From an uncultured Acidimicrobiales bacterium (GTDB lineage Bacteria; Actinomycetota; Acidimicrobiia; Acidimicrobiales; SHLQ01), in the NCBI GenBank assembly GCA_937922235.1, contig CAKZVC010000037.1, positions 28,386 through 92,385 of the forward strand: a DNA stretch of 64,000 nucleotides. The letters are read 5' to 3'. Made by a program: the position numbers and the translations under genes. The notes below the pieces were generated by a model. The model ran no database searches and was not told where the DNA came from. It saw only the letters and a list, made by a program, of their open reading frames with translations. Positions 51,998 through 61,513 of the stretch are shown here, in pieces. Positions within the stretch are counted from its first letter, which is position 1. Each line of letters starts with the position of its first letter.

Positions 51998-53610
51998 TGC
52001 ACGAACCCGGAAGCTCCCACCAAGCTCGTGCGCCGCGCACGCTGGTGGGACTTTCCGCGTTCTGTTCCTTGCTTCTTGCTGGTCCGGCGATCTATCTGCT
52101 GATCAGAAACTTCACTGCAGATGCCGACCCGTTTGGCCTTCTGGCCACCGACCGGGTCCAGGGACCGCTATGGCGCACGATCAAGCTTGCGGTCCTCGTC
52201 AGCGTCAGCGCCGGAGTGCTCGGAACCGGTCTCGCCTGGCTCACTACACGCACAAACCTCCCATTTCCCAAGACGTTCAGCGTGTTGCTGACGTTGCCGT
52301 TGGTCTACCCGACGTTTATCGGTGCTGCGGCCCTAGTGCGAACACTGAATCCAGGCGGTCTAGTGAACGATTTGCTCGGCAACGTGGGTATCGATCGCAC
52401 GCCAACACTGAGCGGCCTGTTCGGATCATGGCTCGTGCTCACGCTCCTCACCTACCCATACGTCTTCCTGCCCGTTGCCGCCCGGTTTTCCCGACTCTCA
52501 ACGTCGATCGAGCAGACGGCACGGCTTCTCGGCAACAGCGCGTTTCGCGTCTTCTTCCGCATCTTGATGCCCCAAGCGCTTGGCTCGATCGTCGCTGGCA
52601 TGCTGTTGGTCTTCCTCTATGCGATTTCTGATTTCGGTGCCGTCGCGATTCTCCGGTACGACACGCTGACCCGAGCAATAGAGACCAACCAGTTGGCGAA
52701 TCGCCCAGTTGCTCTGGCGCTTAGCCTCACGCTGTTAGTTCTCGCCGCCGTCGTCGTGATCGCTGAACGTCTAGCTGGACGCAGGCGAGTCGATGCGTCC
52801 ACCGCCCGATCAAGCACCGTTACGCGCCTCGACCTCGGGCGTGGCCGGATAGTGGGGATCGTTGTCGCTGCGACCGTCGTGTTGTTCGCTGTTGGCGCTC
52901 CGCTGGCGGCGCTGCTCGACTGGAGCGTTCGAGGACTCCTGACCCGGAATCGCACCGGACGGCGCCTTCGGGTCGACACTGAAGAGATCGTCGAGATCAC
53001 TGGTAACACGCTCGCTGTGAGCGCGGTTGCAGCACTCTGTGCAGTACTTATCGTTCTCCCGATCGCCATACTGGTCGGCCGCTATCGCACTCGAGTTGGC
53101 AACTTTGGCCACGCGGTAGCGATCTCGACTTTTGCCCTTCCGGGAATCCTTATCGCACTTACCGGCACGTTTTTCATCAACCAGAGCGACTGGACGTTCA
53201 ACACGTTCAAAAACTCGATGGCGATCCTGATCTTCAGCTACACGATTCGATTCGCCGCTTTGGCAATGGGCACCGCGCTCCTCGCTGTTCGAGCTGTGCC
53301 CGATCGTCTACGCGATGCGTCGCAAACGCTCGGGGCTGATTCGAGACGCCGGTTCCGCACCGTCGAGCTTCCACTCATGCGTCCAGGCCTGCTCGCAGCC
53401 GGTGGCCTTGTGCTGTTGTCGACGATGAAAGAGTTGCCCATCAGCTTGCTGCTATCGCCGTTCGAGTTTGAAACGCTCTCCACCCGAATCTTCGGCACCT
53501 TCAACGAGTCGTTCGTCACCGAAGCTGGCCTAATGGCCCTCACCCTCGTCGCCATGTCCTTCGTAGCCACCTGGGCCCTGATCATCCGCCCAATGTCCCA
53601 ATCCCGCTAA
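51997..53610 (+). CDS. Ferric-iron ABC transporter permease (FbpB-like, two fused permease halves)
   Basis: A 537-residue protein with about twelve membrane helices and two BPD_transp domains (about 40-240 and 320-530). The ATPase-contact loops are GNSAFRVFFRILMPQALGSI and GADSRRRFRTVELPLMRPGL, both of the EAA type. GTG 51997 overlaps the previous stop by one base. No gene for the matching ATPase (FbpC) follows; the next gene is a regulator on the other strand. Confidence 0.93.
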   Translation: MHEPGSSHQARAPRTLVGLSAFCSLLLAGPAIYLLIRNFTADADPFGLLATDRVQGPLWRTIKLAVLVSVSAGVLGTGLAWLTTRTNLPFPKTFSVLLTLPLVYPTFIGAAALVRTLNPGGLVNDLLGNVGIDRTPTLSGLFGSWLVLTLLTYPYVFLPVAARFSRLSTSIEQTARLLGNSAFRVFFRILMPQALGSIVAGMLLVFLYAISDFGAVAILRYDTLTRAIETNQLANRPVALALSLTLLVLAAVVVIAERLAGRRRVDASTARSSTVTRLDLGRGRIVGIVVAATVVLFAVGAPLAALLDWSVRGLLTRNRTGRRLRVDTEEIVEITGNTLAVSAVAALCAVLIVLPIAILVGRYRTRVGNFGHAVAISTFALPGILIALTGTFFINQSDWTFNTFKNSMAILIFSYTIRFAALAMGTALLAVRAVPDRLRDASQTLGADSRRRFRTVELPLMRPGLLAAGGLVLLSTMKELPISLLLSPFEFETLSTRIFGTFNESFVTEAGLMALTLVAMSFVATWALIIRPMSQSR

Positions 53611-53631
53611 CTCGAGGGGTCTGCGGGGAGA

Positions 53632-54306
53632 CTACGCGGCGGTGACGATGATTCGTTCGCCGGCGAATGGGCCGATGCCGAACGGGCGGCCTTCAACCTC
53701 GACGGTGGTGGTGCCGTCAGGAGCCATCGCCCGAACAATGCCATGCTGGCCTGGGGTTACGCCGACTTCCTCGAGGTACTCGAGCAGGCCGGGCTCGAAT
53801 TCGAGCTCTTCAGGGATCCGCTGCACCACAAATTCTTCACCAACCGGCATTTGGCCAAGGACCTTGGTGTTCGCTGCTGGTTCATAATCAGAACCTGGGA
53901 TTGGGTTGCCGTGTGGGCACGTCGTTGGGTTCCCGAGCACCCGGGTGAGCGCGTCTTCGACCACCGGACTGATGACGTGCTCCCACTTGCCTGCCTCGTG
54001 ATGAGCCTCCGCCCAGCTCAAGTCGAGCATGTCGGTCAGGAATCGTTCGGCAAGACGGTGACGGCGCACAACCTGTTGCGCCAGGGTCATGCCATCGTCG
54101 GTGAGCTCCAGATCGCCCGAATCGTCGATCTGCACAAGGCCCTCGCGCTCCATCTTGCGGATCATCTCTGAGACCGCTGGCCGTGACACGGACAGGCGTT
54201 CAGCAATGCGCGCCTGCTTTACGTCAAGGCCGTCTTCAGAGAGCTCGAAAATCGTTTCGCAGTACTCTTCGAATGCGGGATGGTATTCGGGGGCTTCGTA
54301 GACCAC
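53632..54306 (-). CDS. DtxR/IdeR-type metal-dependent repressor
   Basis: A 224-residue regulator. Residues 7-70 form the winged helix (EYCETIFELSEDGLDVKQARIAERLSVSRPAVSEMIRKMEREG), 75-140 the metal-binding dimerisation domain (RRHRLAERFLTDMLDLSWAEAHHEAGKWEHVIS; CPHGNPIPG), and 150-224 an SH3-like FeoA domain. This is the IdeR form. It is convergent with the permease gene, and the candidate boxes at 50821-50887 are probable targets. Iron is the likely co-repressor, manganese is possible. Confidence 0.93.
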   Translation of the reverse strand: MVYEAPEYHPAFEEYCETIFELSEDGLDVKQARIAERLSVSRPAVSEMIRKMEREGLVQIDDSGDLELTDDGMTLAQQVVRRHRLAERFLTDMLDLSWAEAHHEAGKWEHVISPVVEDALTRVLGNPTTCPHGNPIPGSDYEPAANTKVLGQMPVGEEFVVQRIPEELEFEPGLLEYLEEVGVTPGQHGIVRAMAPDGTTTVEVEGRPFGIGPFAGERIIVTAA

Positions 54307-54377
54307 ATGTTGACCCTAGCTGGTATGGGCCGGTTCGTTCACACCCATCGCCGAGTACGAGCCCTAGATTGAAGCTC

Positions 54378-56123
54378 ATGTCTGGGTCTACCCGCTTGAA
54401 CACGGGGCTGTTGCGCGTTGGGGTCGACCGCTCGTGGATGCGCTTCGAAGACCCGATCGAGACCGTCACAGTGTGGGAACTCGAGGGTGTGCTCGACGCA
54501 CTACAGAAGGCCGAGGACGCCACAGCTGCTGGCCATTGGGTTGTGGGATTGTTGAGCTACGACGCTGGGCCTGCCTTCGACCCCGCAGTAGTCAGCCAAC
54601 GCGATGAAGCAACACCGCTGTTGGCGTACGGCATCTTCACCTCCGGCACACCAAGCGATGGCCCGCTGGACGGACCGTTCGAAATCAGCGAGTGGACCCC
54701 CGATCAGAGCGAAGCTGACTACTCGAAGTCGATCGATGCCGTTCGCGAATACATCCGTTCGGGCGAGACATACCAGGTCAACTACACCGTTCGGCGCAAC
54801 GCCACCTTCTGGGGCAGCGCTGAGGGTCTGTTCGCTTCCCTCTCACGCGCACAGCGGGCCAAGCACGACGCGTTCCTGCACTTCGGCACCCACGCGCTCT
54901 GCAGCGCTTCACCCGAGCTCTTCTTCACTCGCGACGGCGACATCTTGTCATCACGCCCCATGAAGGGCACCCGACCACGCCACTTCGACCCGGTGGTCGA
55001 TCGAGCGATCGTTGATGACCTCCAATCGAGTCTGAAAGACCGAGCCGAGAACGTCATGATCGTCGACATGGTGCGCAACGACCTTGGCAGAATTGCCGAG
55101 GTTGGCAGCGTGAACGTCCCCAAGCTCCTCGAGGTCGAGCACTACCCCACTGTTCACACGATGACCTCAACCGTCGACGCCGTGTCGAAGGTGGGTCTCG
55201 TCGAGGCACTGCAGGCGCTCTACCCTGTCGCGTCGATCACCGGCGCTCCGAAGTATCGGACGACCGAGATCATCAGCGAACTCGAACACACGCCCCGCGG
55301 CGCCTATTGCGGTTCGGTTTTTGCGCTGTCACCCGACGGTCGCTGGGAGTTCAATGTTGTTATTCGCAGCGTGTGGCTCGACCTCGAGAACGGTCAAGGA
55401 ACCTACGGGGTTGGCGGCGGGATCGTCTGGGATTCCGAAGCGAAGAACGAATGGGAAGAGACCGAGCACAAGTCGCGCGTCCTTGCCCGGGCCGGCAAGC
55501 CGCTACGGCTGCTCGAAACAATGGCCTGGACGCCCGATGCGGGCATCTCGCTGCGTCAACGCCACATCAACCGTCTGCTTAGCGCCGGCGACCATTTCAA
55601 CATTCACGTCGATATGGACATCGTGATGGACCTCCTCAACACCGTACGGTCCGACACACCGGTGAAGCTCCGGCTGCTCATCGACGCCGCTGGCGTTCCC
55701 GAGCTGCAGATCGGGCCGCTACCGCCCGACGGTGATGAACCCCGCACCCTTCCCATCGACACGGAACCGACCGATCCCTACGACGAGTTCCTCGTCTACA
55801 AGACGACGATCCGGAACCGCTACGACGATGCTCTCGAGCGATTCCCCGACGCACCCGACGTGATCCTGTGGAACCGACGCGGCGAACTCACCGAGACATG
55901 CATCGCGAACCTCGTCCTCGATCTCGACGGGGCCCTCGTGACCCCACATCACTCGAGCGGACTCCTGCCAGGCACGCTTCGCGAAGAACTGCTCGACCGC
56001 GGGCAGCTCGTCGAGAAGCTGTTGACTCTCGACGATCTACAACGGGCCGACAAGGTCTGGACGATCAACTCGGTCCGCGGCTGGGACCAGATATCCGTAT
56101 CGCCTCAGCCCGGCACGAGTTAG
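54378..56123 (+). CDS. pabBC: Aminodeoxychorismate synthase PabB fused to aminodeoxychorismate lyase PabC
   Basis: A 581-residue fusion for p-aminobenzoate synthesis, a folate precursor. Residues about 1-355 are the chorismate-binding PabB part (GETYQVNYTVRRNATFWG, SPELFF, SSRPMKGTRPR, DRAENVMIVDMVRNDLGRIAEVGSV, PVASITGAPK). Residues 370-581 are a class IV aminotransferase-like PLP lyase (RLLETMAWTPDAGISLRQRHINRLL; WNRRGELTETCIANLVLDLDG; LLPGTLREELL). ATG 54378 matches the family start; the frame back to 54183 overlaps the repressor gene on the other strand. Convergent with the DUF1015 gene with a four-base overlap. Folate supply fits the THF demand of this region. Confidence 0.92.
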   Translation: MSGSTRLNTGLLRVGVDRSWMRFEDPIETVTVWELEGVLDALQKAEDATAAGHWVVGLLSYDAGPAFDPAVVSQRDEATPLLAYGIFTSGTPSDGPLDGPFEISEWTPDQSEADYSKSIDAVREYIRSGETYQVNYTVRRNATFWGSAEGLFASLSRAQRAKHDAFLHFGTHALCSASPELFFTRDGDILSSRPMKGTRPRHFDPVVDRAIVDDLQSSLKDRAENVMIVDMVRNDLGRIAEVGSVNVPKLLEVEHYPTVHTMTSTVDAVSKVGLVEALQALYPVASITGAPKYRTTEIISELEHTPRGAYCGSVFALSPDGRWEFNVVIRSVWLDLENGQGTYGVGGGIVWDSEAKNEWEETEHKSRVLARAGKPLRLLETMAWTPDAGISLRQRHINRLLSAGDHFNIHVDMDIVMDLLNTVRSDTPVKLRLLIDAAGVPELQIGPLPPDGDEPRTLPIDTEPTDPYDEFLVYKTTIRNRYDDALERFPDAPDVILWNRRGELTETCIANLVLDLDGALVTPHHSSGLLPGTLREELLDRGQLVEKLLTLDDLQRADKVWTINSVRGWDQISVSPQPGTS

Positions 56124-57328
56124 AAGCGGCGGAGGAATACTCCGCTTCTTGGCTTGGGGGTGACGTAGGTGCTCTTGGGCGGCATGTTTAGTCCGTCATC
56201 GGCAACAGCGAAGACCTCCGTTGGCGATACGGCTCGCAGAACAAAAAGCACTTCCTGGTCGTCGACCGAACGACTGAGTTCGTTCCGGTCGGTATTCTCC
56301 AGGAAGTACCCAATCGATCCGGCGCCCCGCTCAGGGTCGATTCCGAGCACCGGCCCGATCACCTGCGCTTGCAGACGAACAGGGTCGATCAAATCGAGCG
56401 CCGAGTCCGACTCGGGCGCCGGCATGACTCCCAGCCACCATTGCCCGTCAAGGAACACACCAAGTTGTCCTGGTTCTTCAGGCAGCTCGGTAGCAAGGCG
56501 CGGATCGGGCTCCAAACCCAGCAATGCCTTGAGCTCATCGTGGACCTCTGCAACGTCGGCATCGTCAGCGAGACGTACGCGACGATGGAACGGTTCGATG
56601 TTGACGCGGTCATCAGCGAACAACACGCCCAGCATGAACTCGCTCCGTGGACCATCGAGGCGCTCGGCGAGCGCACCTGCCGCAGCAGCGCGATGATGTC
56701 CATCCATGATGTACAGGTCGTGATTGGCGATCGCCGCGCTAATCGCAGCGCAGTCGTGCTCGTCATCCACAATCCAAACGGCTTGTTCCAGTCCGTCACC
56801 TGAGGTGAAGCTCAGAACCGGCTCAGCAGCCGCCAGAATGCCATCGAGTCGATCGCGCATCGCCGGTTCACGTCGATAACCGAGCGCTATCGGCGACGAA
56901 TGCACACCGAGCTGCTCGAAGTGATTCGACAAGTGCTGCGCACGTGAAGCGCTCACCTGCTCATGACGCTTGACGCGTCCGGCCAGATAGTCGGCGGTCG
57001 CGACCAAGCCAACAACACCGAGTTGCGAGTGGTCGCCACGGGTCAGTCGGTACAGGAAGAAGGCTTCACGGTCGTGGTCGATAAACGCGTCGGCATCGGT
57101 GATGCGTTGCAGTGCTTCGGCACCAAGCTCGATAAGACGCTGTGGTGACGCAGTGTCTTCGATGCCACCATCGCCCGGGGAGCGGGTGACCAACGTGTAG
57201 CTCTCCGGATGCGTGCGGAGGTATTCGGCTCGTTCCGCACCAGACATCGAGTCGAACGCGGGCGCGGGCACACGGCGAACAAAGTCAGGCTTGATGTACG
57301 AGCCACGAAAGGGGACAAACCGGACCAT
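56120..57328 (-). CDS. DUF1015 family protein
   Basis: A 402-residue protein of the DUF1015 family, often adjacent to serA, as here. Landmarks are VPFRGSYIKPDFVRRVPAPAFDSMS near the N-terminus (family start is P.r...r), NHDLYIMDGHHRAAAAGALAE in the middle and a late FLENTDRN. The DGHHR motif suggests a metal or phosphate site. Its function has been linked to serine metabolism or kinase-like activity in some lineages. It starts directly after the serA stop, so the two form one operon. Confidence 0.85.
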   Translation of the reverse strand: MVRFVPFRGSYIKPDFVRRVPAPAFDSMSGAERAEYLRTHPESYTLVTRSPGDGGIEDTASPQRLIELGAEALQRITDADAFIDHDREAFFLYRLTRGDHSQLGVVGLVATADYLAGRVKRHEQVSASRAQHLSNHFEQLGVHSSPIALGYRREPAMRDRLDGILAAAEPVLSFTSGDGLEQAVWIVDDEHDCAAISAAIANHDLYIMDGHHRAAAAGALAERLDGPRSEFMLGVLFADDRVNIEPFHRRVRLADDADVAEVHDELKALLGLEPDPRLATELPEEPGQLGVFLDGQWWLGVMPAPESDSALDLIDPVRLQAQVIGPVLGIDPERGAGSIGYFLENTDRNELSRSVDDQEVLFVLRAVSPTEVFAVADDGLNMPPKSTYVTPKPRSGVFLRRF

Positions 57329-58546
57329 CTAGGCCGCCTTGGTGGCAACAGAGACAGCGAGAATGTCGTCATCGGCTGCGATGACCTCGAGTACGTCAGC
57401 GGCAGGCGCAGACTCAAGGTTGATCGACGCAACCGCGGCGACAGACCCGGTGAAGAGCTGGTTCTCCATCTGCTGAACGTTGAGGCCTGCGGTGCGAAGC
57501 GTGGCAAAGACCTTGGCGAGGACGCCAACCTTGTCGAGATGGCGAACCGTCAGTACGGCGCAACCAGCAGGTTCGCTCGCCATGTTGACGCAGTTCGAGA
57601 TCTTGCCGGTGAGGTAGGCCTCGATCACCGCAACGGTGCCCTGCGCAACAGCGTTCTGTGCTTGTTGGGTGGAGGCTCCAATGTGGTGCGACCCAACAAC
57701 GTTCGGGTGAGTCGATAGCGGCGAGGTCCACTCGGACGACTTCCCCGAAGGCTCGTCGGGCCACACGTCGAGTCCGGCGCGAATGCCCTTCGACTCCATT
57801 GCAGCAATCAGCGCGTCACCATCGACGACTTCACCGCGGGCGGTGTTGATGAGGATGGCGCCGTCCTTCATGTTCGACAAGAACGCAGCGTCGACCATGC
57901 CCGAGGTCTGCGGCGACTTCGGCACATGCAACGACACAACGTCGGCCTGAGCGAGAAGCTCATCCATCGTGTCGACGAGCGAGATGCCTGCCGAGCGGAG
58001 GCGGCTAAGCGCAGTATCGGTACGTCCAGCCTTGCGCAGCGCAATAACGTTCAAGCCGAACGCGTTTGCTCGCTCGGCGAGGGCGAATCCGATCTCGCCA
58101 AGGCCGATGATCGCAAGCGTTTTGCCGTAGACGCCGTCAGCCTTGCTGTACGTGCCCTTGTTCCACTGGCCGTTGGCAAGGTCAGCCATGCCTGCGGCGA
58201 TGTGCCGGTCGATTGCGAGCAACAAGCCCATGGCAAGCTCCGCAACCGCAATGGCGTTCTTCCCGGGAACGTTCGACACGTAGATGCCGCGCGCTGAAGC
58301 TGCGTCCTTGTCGACGTTGTCGGTGCCCGCGCCAGCGCGGACGATGAGCCCGAGTGACGACGACGCCTCAATCGCTGCGGCCGTCACCTTGGTCGACCGG
58401 ATCACCAGCACCTCGGGGTCGAGTGCGCTGAGGCGTTCGGGAAGCGTGTCGGCTGACAGATCAGACTCGACAATGACCTCGTGGCCGGCCGTCCGAAGTG
58501 GGGCCAACAGGTCGTCGGCGAGCGCGTCGGCGCAGAGAATCTTCAT
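57329..58546 (-). CDS. serA: D-3-phosphoglycerate dehydrogenase
   Basis: The first step of serine synthesis from 3-phosphoglycerate with NAD+. The 405-residue protein has the catalytic and NAD domains (LIVRAGAGTDNVDKDAA, LAIIGLGEIGFALAERANAFGL, ILINTARGEVVDGDAL) and a C-terminal ACT domain (about 330-405, VLTVRHLDKVGVLAKVFATLRTAGLNVQQMENQLF) that usually gives serine feedback. The His of the active site is in VGSHHIGAST. ATG 58546 begins the family (MKILCADAL); the upstream extension is unsupported. Serine feeds C1 units into the folate pool of this region. Confidence 0.95.
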   Translation of the reverse strand: MKILCADALADDLLAPLRTAGHEVIVESDLSADTLPERLSALDPEVLVIRSTKVTAAAIEASSSLGLIVRAGAGTDNVDKDAASARGIYVSNVPGKNAIAVAELAMGLLLAIDRHIAAGMADLANGQWNKGTYSKADGVYGKTLAIIGLGEIGFALAERANAFGLNVIALRKAGRTDTALSRLRSAGISLVDTMDELLAQADVVSLHVPKSPQTSGMVDAAFLSNMKDGAILINTARGEVVDGDALIAAMESKGIRAGLDVWPDEPSGKSSEWTSPLSTHPNVVGSHHIGASTQQAQNAVAQGTVAVIEAYLTGKISNCVNMASEPAGCAVLTVRHLDKVGVLAKVFATLRTAGLNVQQMENQLFTGSVAAVASINLESAPAADVLEVIAADDDILAVSVATKAA

Positions 58547-58700
58547 GTGGATTTGTTCTTTCTCGAGGCTCGTCCCGGCCGGGGCGGAGAGGAGGTTCAA
58601 CTAGGCAAGTAAACCGCACTACTGGACGTTCGTCCAGGACTTGAACGGCATAACTTTTGACGACTTTGGGCATGTCGGCTCTACAGGGCAGACTGTGGGC

Positions 58701-59852
58701 GTGAAAGCACTTGTCTTCGAACGCAAAGAAGCCCGCTACGCCGCCGCCTCGATCGCCTCGGCGGTTCGCCCCGGTAGCGGCGCTGGGGTTGGGCCCTTGC
58801 ACCTGGCCGATATCGACCCGCCCGAACTCCCAGGTGAAGGATGGTCGCGTGTAACCCCCACCCTCACCGGAATCTGCGGCTCCGACCTCTCGACGATCGA
58901 TGGGCACTCGTCTGGCTACTTTGACGACCTCGTCAGTTTCCCGTTCGTCCCGGGCCATGAAGTCGTCGGCACCACCGATGCGGGCGACCGTGTCGTGATC
59001 GAACCTGTACTTGGCCCCGAGGCGCGCGGCGAGGCGGCGTCAGGCCCAGCTCCTGGAGACGGCACCGACTACGGCTACCTGATCGCTGGCGACATCGACG
59101 ACGGCATTCAGGTCGGCTTCTGCGCCAGCACCGGCGGCGGCTGGGGCGAACAGTTCGTTGCCCACTCAAGCCAGCTTCACGCCGTACGATCAGCCCTGTC
59201 CGATGAGGACGCCGTCATGCTCGAGCCCGCAGCTGGTGGAGTGCACGCCGCAGCCAAGGCGCAGATCGACGGTGGCGTTGTCCTCGTGCACGGAGCAGGA
59301 ACGATGGGGCTTGTCACGATCGCCGCGCTGCGCCAATACACGAACGCCGAGACGATCATCGCAGTCGCGAAATACCCCGTTCAGAAACAGTTCGCCGCCG
59401 ATCTCGGCGCAGACGTCGTCGTCGCACCGAGCGAAACCAAGCGAGCCGTTCGTCGCGTGACCGGTTGTCGCATGATTGGCGACAACCTGTCGGGTGGAGC
59501 TGACGTCACCATCGATGCCATCGGCAACGCGGCGTCAATTGAAGCGTCGATCGGCGTGACCCGCCCCCGTGGCAAGGTCGTACTTGTTGGCATGCCCGGC
59601 AAGCTCAACATCGACCTGACGGCCCTCTGGCATCGGGAGACCGAGCTCATCGGCGCCTACACCTATGGCACCGACGTGTGGCCCGACGGCACCACGATCT
59701 CGAGCTTCGAGCGAGCACAGGAGCTTGCCGAGACGGCCAAGCTCGGACGCCTCGTCAGCGCCAAGTACCCGCTCGATCGCTACAAGGACGCCATCTCGCA
59801 CGCGGCAAACGCCGGTCAGCGCGGCTCAGTCAAGGTTTGCTTCGCTATCTGA
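58701..59852 (+). CDS. Zinc-type medium-chain alcohol dehydrogenase-like protein
   Basis: A 383-residue MDR oxidoreductase. It has TGICGSDLSTID (catalytic Cys), the GHE motif in PFVPGHEVVGT (second ligand pair) and the cofactor fold VLVHGAGTMGLVTIAAL. The four-Cys structural zinc lobe is missing; the loop in its place is Ala/Gly/Pro-rich (ARGEAASGPAPGDG). The GTG at 58701 is used. NAD(P)-dependent oxidation of an unknown alcohol or polyol is likely. It is divergent from serA with 154 bases between. Confidence 0.85.
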   Translation: MKALVFERKEARYAAASIASAVRPGSGAGVGPLHLADIDPPELPGEGWSRVTPTLTGICGSDLSTIDGHSSGYFDDLVSFPFVPGHEVVGTTDAGDRVVIEPVLGPEARGEAASGPAPGDGTDYGYLIAGDIDDGIQVGFCASTGGGWGEQFVAHSSQLHAVRSALSDEDAVMLEPAAGGVHAAAKAQIDGGVVLVHGAGTMGLVTIAALRQYTNAETIIAVAKYPVQKQFAADLGADVVVAPSETKRAVRRVTGCRMIGDNLSGGADVTIDAIGNAASIEASIGVTRPRGKVVLVGMPGKLNIDLTALWHRETELIGAYTYGTDVWPDGTTISSFERAQELAETAKLGRLVSAKYPLDRYKDAISHAANAGQRGSVKVCFAI

Positions 59853-59885
59853 CGTTGTGACGAACCACGCTCCTTTGGCCCGAAA

Positions 59886-59923
59886 GGAACGTGGTACCTT
59901 TCGGCCAATAGGTACCACGTTCC
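59886..59923. terminator. Long perfect hairpin between convergent genes
   Basis: GGAACGTGGTACC (59886-59898) and GGTACCACGTTCC (59911-59923) are perfectly complementary over 13 bases with a 12-base loop. An alternative pairing, CCGAAAGG with CCTTTCGG, overlaps the first arm. It lies between the stops of the alcohol dehydrogenase-like gene (59852) and the EEP-type gene (59937), so it may end both transcripts, although no clear T-run follows. Confidence 0.6.
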
Positions 59924-59936
59924 TCCTATGTCTGGC

Positions 59937-60863
59937 CTATGGCGAGCCGGCGCTGATGCGGACAGCGATGGCTTTGTGATCGCTACCTGCATAGTCCAGA
60001 ACCTCGAAGCTCTCCACGTCATAGCTCTCGTGGACAAGCGCATGGTCCAGCGACAGTAGTGCGGGCGTGTCTACCTGCCGCCATGTCAGGCCGGTCCCGC
60101 AACCAGCGCTGCGATGCGCGTCGACATACCCATCACCAACCGCGTTGCGATACAACGGTTGAGCTGCACCGGCGTTGAAGTCACCCATCACCAGGTCGAC
60201 CGACTCCGCTTCTCTCCATTTGCTCATCGCTTCGAACTCGATCCGTTGATTCGTGCGTCGTTCGCCGCTGAGCGGAGCACTCGCATGGAAGTTCGCGATA
60301 CGAACCGAGCTGTTCGGAGCGTTCATTGTGGCGATAAGCGCTCCGCCAGTGCGCGTCCCCGTTGTGGCTACGTCAGTCAGGGCCCACCGGCTCAGGATGC
60401 TCTGCAACCCGTGAGTTTCGATGTGCGGGTACTTGCCGTCCTCAAGCTCAGCAACCAGCGCTTCGACAAACGCCTCCGGCGCTTCTTGCAACAAGACCAC
60501 GTCCGGATTACTGGCAACGAGCTGAGCCGCAAATTCTTGGACGGCCTGATTGCCAACGAGCGCATTGTGCGAAAACACGACGAACCCTGGGGACGCCGGG
60601 TTGGTGACGACGGTGCATCCAGTTCTGGGCAGCACGGTACCAGGTAGCGCAAGACCGACGGCTAGTACCAAGCCTCCCGTGACGCCAACCAGTGTGCGAA
60701 GCCCGTAGGTCGCGGCCAAGATAAGCAGCCCCACGGCGACAAGTACGGGCGACAACGGGACCACTCCGAGCAACAGGAGGTGATCGAGGTCGACGAACCG
60801 AAGTAGCGAGAGCAGTACCGCAGCGGCCGTTGCCACCATGACAAGACGACGAAACAGTTGCAT
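59937..60863 (-). CDS. Endonuclease/exonuclease/phosphatase (EEP) family protein with N-terminal membrane helices
   Basis: A 308-residue protein. Residues about 8-80 hold three membrane helices, and the rest is an EEP domain, predicted outside: FVVFSHNALVG, VVLLQEAPEA (metal-binding Glu), LVMGDFNAG and GSDHKAIAV (catalytic Asp-His) are the family motifs in order. Substrates range from DNA to phospholipids and inositol phosphates; here it is not known. ATG 60863 is chosen over 60929 because it gives a clean membrane start. No signal peptide cleavage site. Confidence 0.85.
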   Translation of the reverse strand: MQLFRRLVMVATAAAVLLSLLRFVDLDHLLLLGVVPLSPVLVAVGLLILAATYGLRTLVGVTGGLVLAVGLALPGTVLPRTGCTVVTNPASPGFVVFSHNALVGNQAVQEFAAQLVASNPDVVLLQEAPEAFVEALVAELEDGKYPHIETHGLQSILSRWALTDVATTGTRTGGALIATMNAPNSSVRIANFHASAPLSGERRTNQRIEFEAMSKWREAESVDLVMGDFNAGAAQPLYRNAVGDGYVDAHRSAGCGTGLTWRQVDTPALLSLDHALVHESYDVESFEVLDYAGSDHKAIAVRISAGSP

Positions 60864-60952
60864 AGTTCTTTCGCGTCGCCGTTCCACGGCCGGAAGTGTA
60901 GAGCGCAAGTGTTGCTCCCCGGTTGCCACCGCTGTGATCGACTCTTCTGTGG

Positions 60953-61429
60953 TCAGCTGATGTCGATCGGGTCTTCCGGCAACTCGCCGGCTGCGATTGG
61001 TGTAATAAACTCGCGAAGACGTGGCGGGAGAACGGGCGCATCATCGGCGAGGAGCTCGTCGATGTCCCACCACTTCGCGCCCTTGAACGCGAGCGCTTCG
61101 AAGTATTCGAGGCCCTTCGGGTTGTATTCGCCCCCGTCACACCAGGCGACGTGAATCCACTCTTCGGAGTCGAAGAACATGCCGGCGAACGTGAACTGGC
61201 ATTCTTGCGTCCAAATGCACGGTCCGAGCTCGAAGTCAGTAATGCCGGTTTCTTCAACGATCTCGCGCCTGGCCGCATCGGCGCTGCTCTCCCCCGGGTC
61301 CATGCCTCCGCCCGGTATCTCCCACCAGGCTGGCTTCCGTGGATCACCCGGATCACTCGAGTTGATCATGAAGATCCGGCTCTCTCGATCAAGAAGGACC
61401 ACTCGGGCTGCAGGTCGTTTGCGTCGCAC
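60953..61429 (-). CDS. Nudix hydrolase
   Basis: A Nudix domain protein of about 158 residues. The Nudix box is [24 protein letters not shown] (given in two parts: [15 protein letters not shown] and REIVEETG). It begins with [17 protein letters not shown] and hydrolyses a nucleoside diphosphate linked to some other group. The start is uncertain: GTG 61429 and GTG 61453 are both in frame and neither has a strong ribosome binding site; upstream frame to 61957 is antisense to leuS. Divergent from leuS. Confidence 0.85.
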   Translation of the reverse strand: MRRKRPAARVVLLDRESRIFMINSSDPGDPRKPAWWEIPGGGMDPGESSADAARREIVEETGITDFELGPCIWTQECQFTFAGMFFDSEEWIHVAWCDGGEYNPKGLEYFEALAFKGAKWWDIDELLADDAPVLPPRLREFITPIAAGELPEDPIDIS

Positions 61430-61460
61430 GCCTCGAACGTAGCCGCAGCACACTCGTGTA

Positions 61461-61490
61461 CCTGGCACCAAACCGTCTTGTGGTGCCAGG
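61461..61490. repeat. Ten-base inverted repeat in the divergent nudix/leuS region
   Basis: CCTGGCACCA (61461-61470) pairs perfectly with TGGTGCCAGG (61481-61490), loop of ten bases. It lies between divergent starts (leuS at 61514, Nudix gene near 61429-61453), so it may be an operator or a leader hairpin rather than a terminator. The flanking sequence extends the match partly (GTGTA on the left; CACC on the right). Confidence 0.5.
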
Positions 61491-61513
61491 CACCAGAAAT
61501 CGACAGCTCTAGG

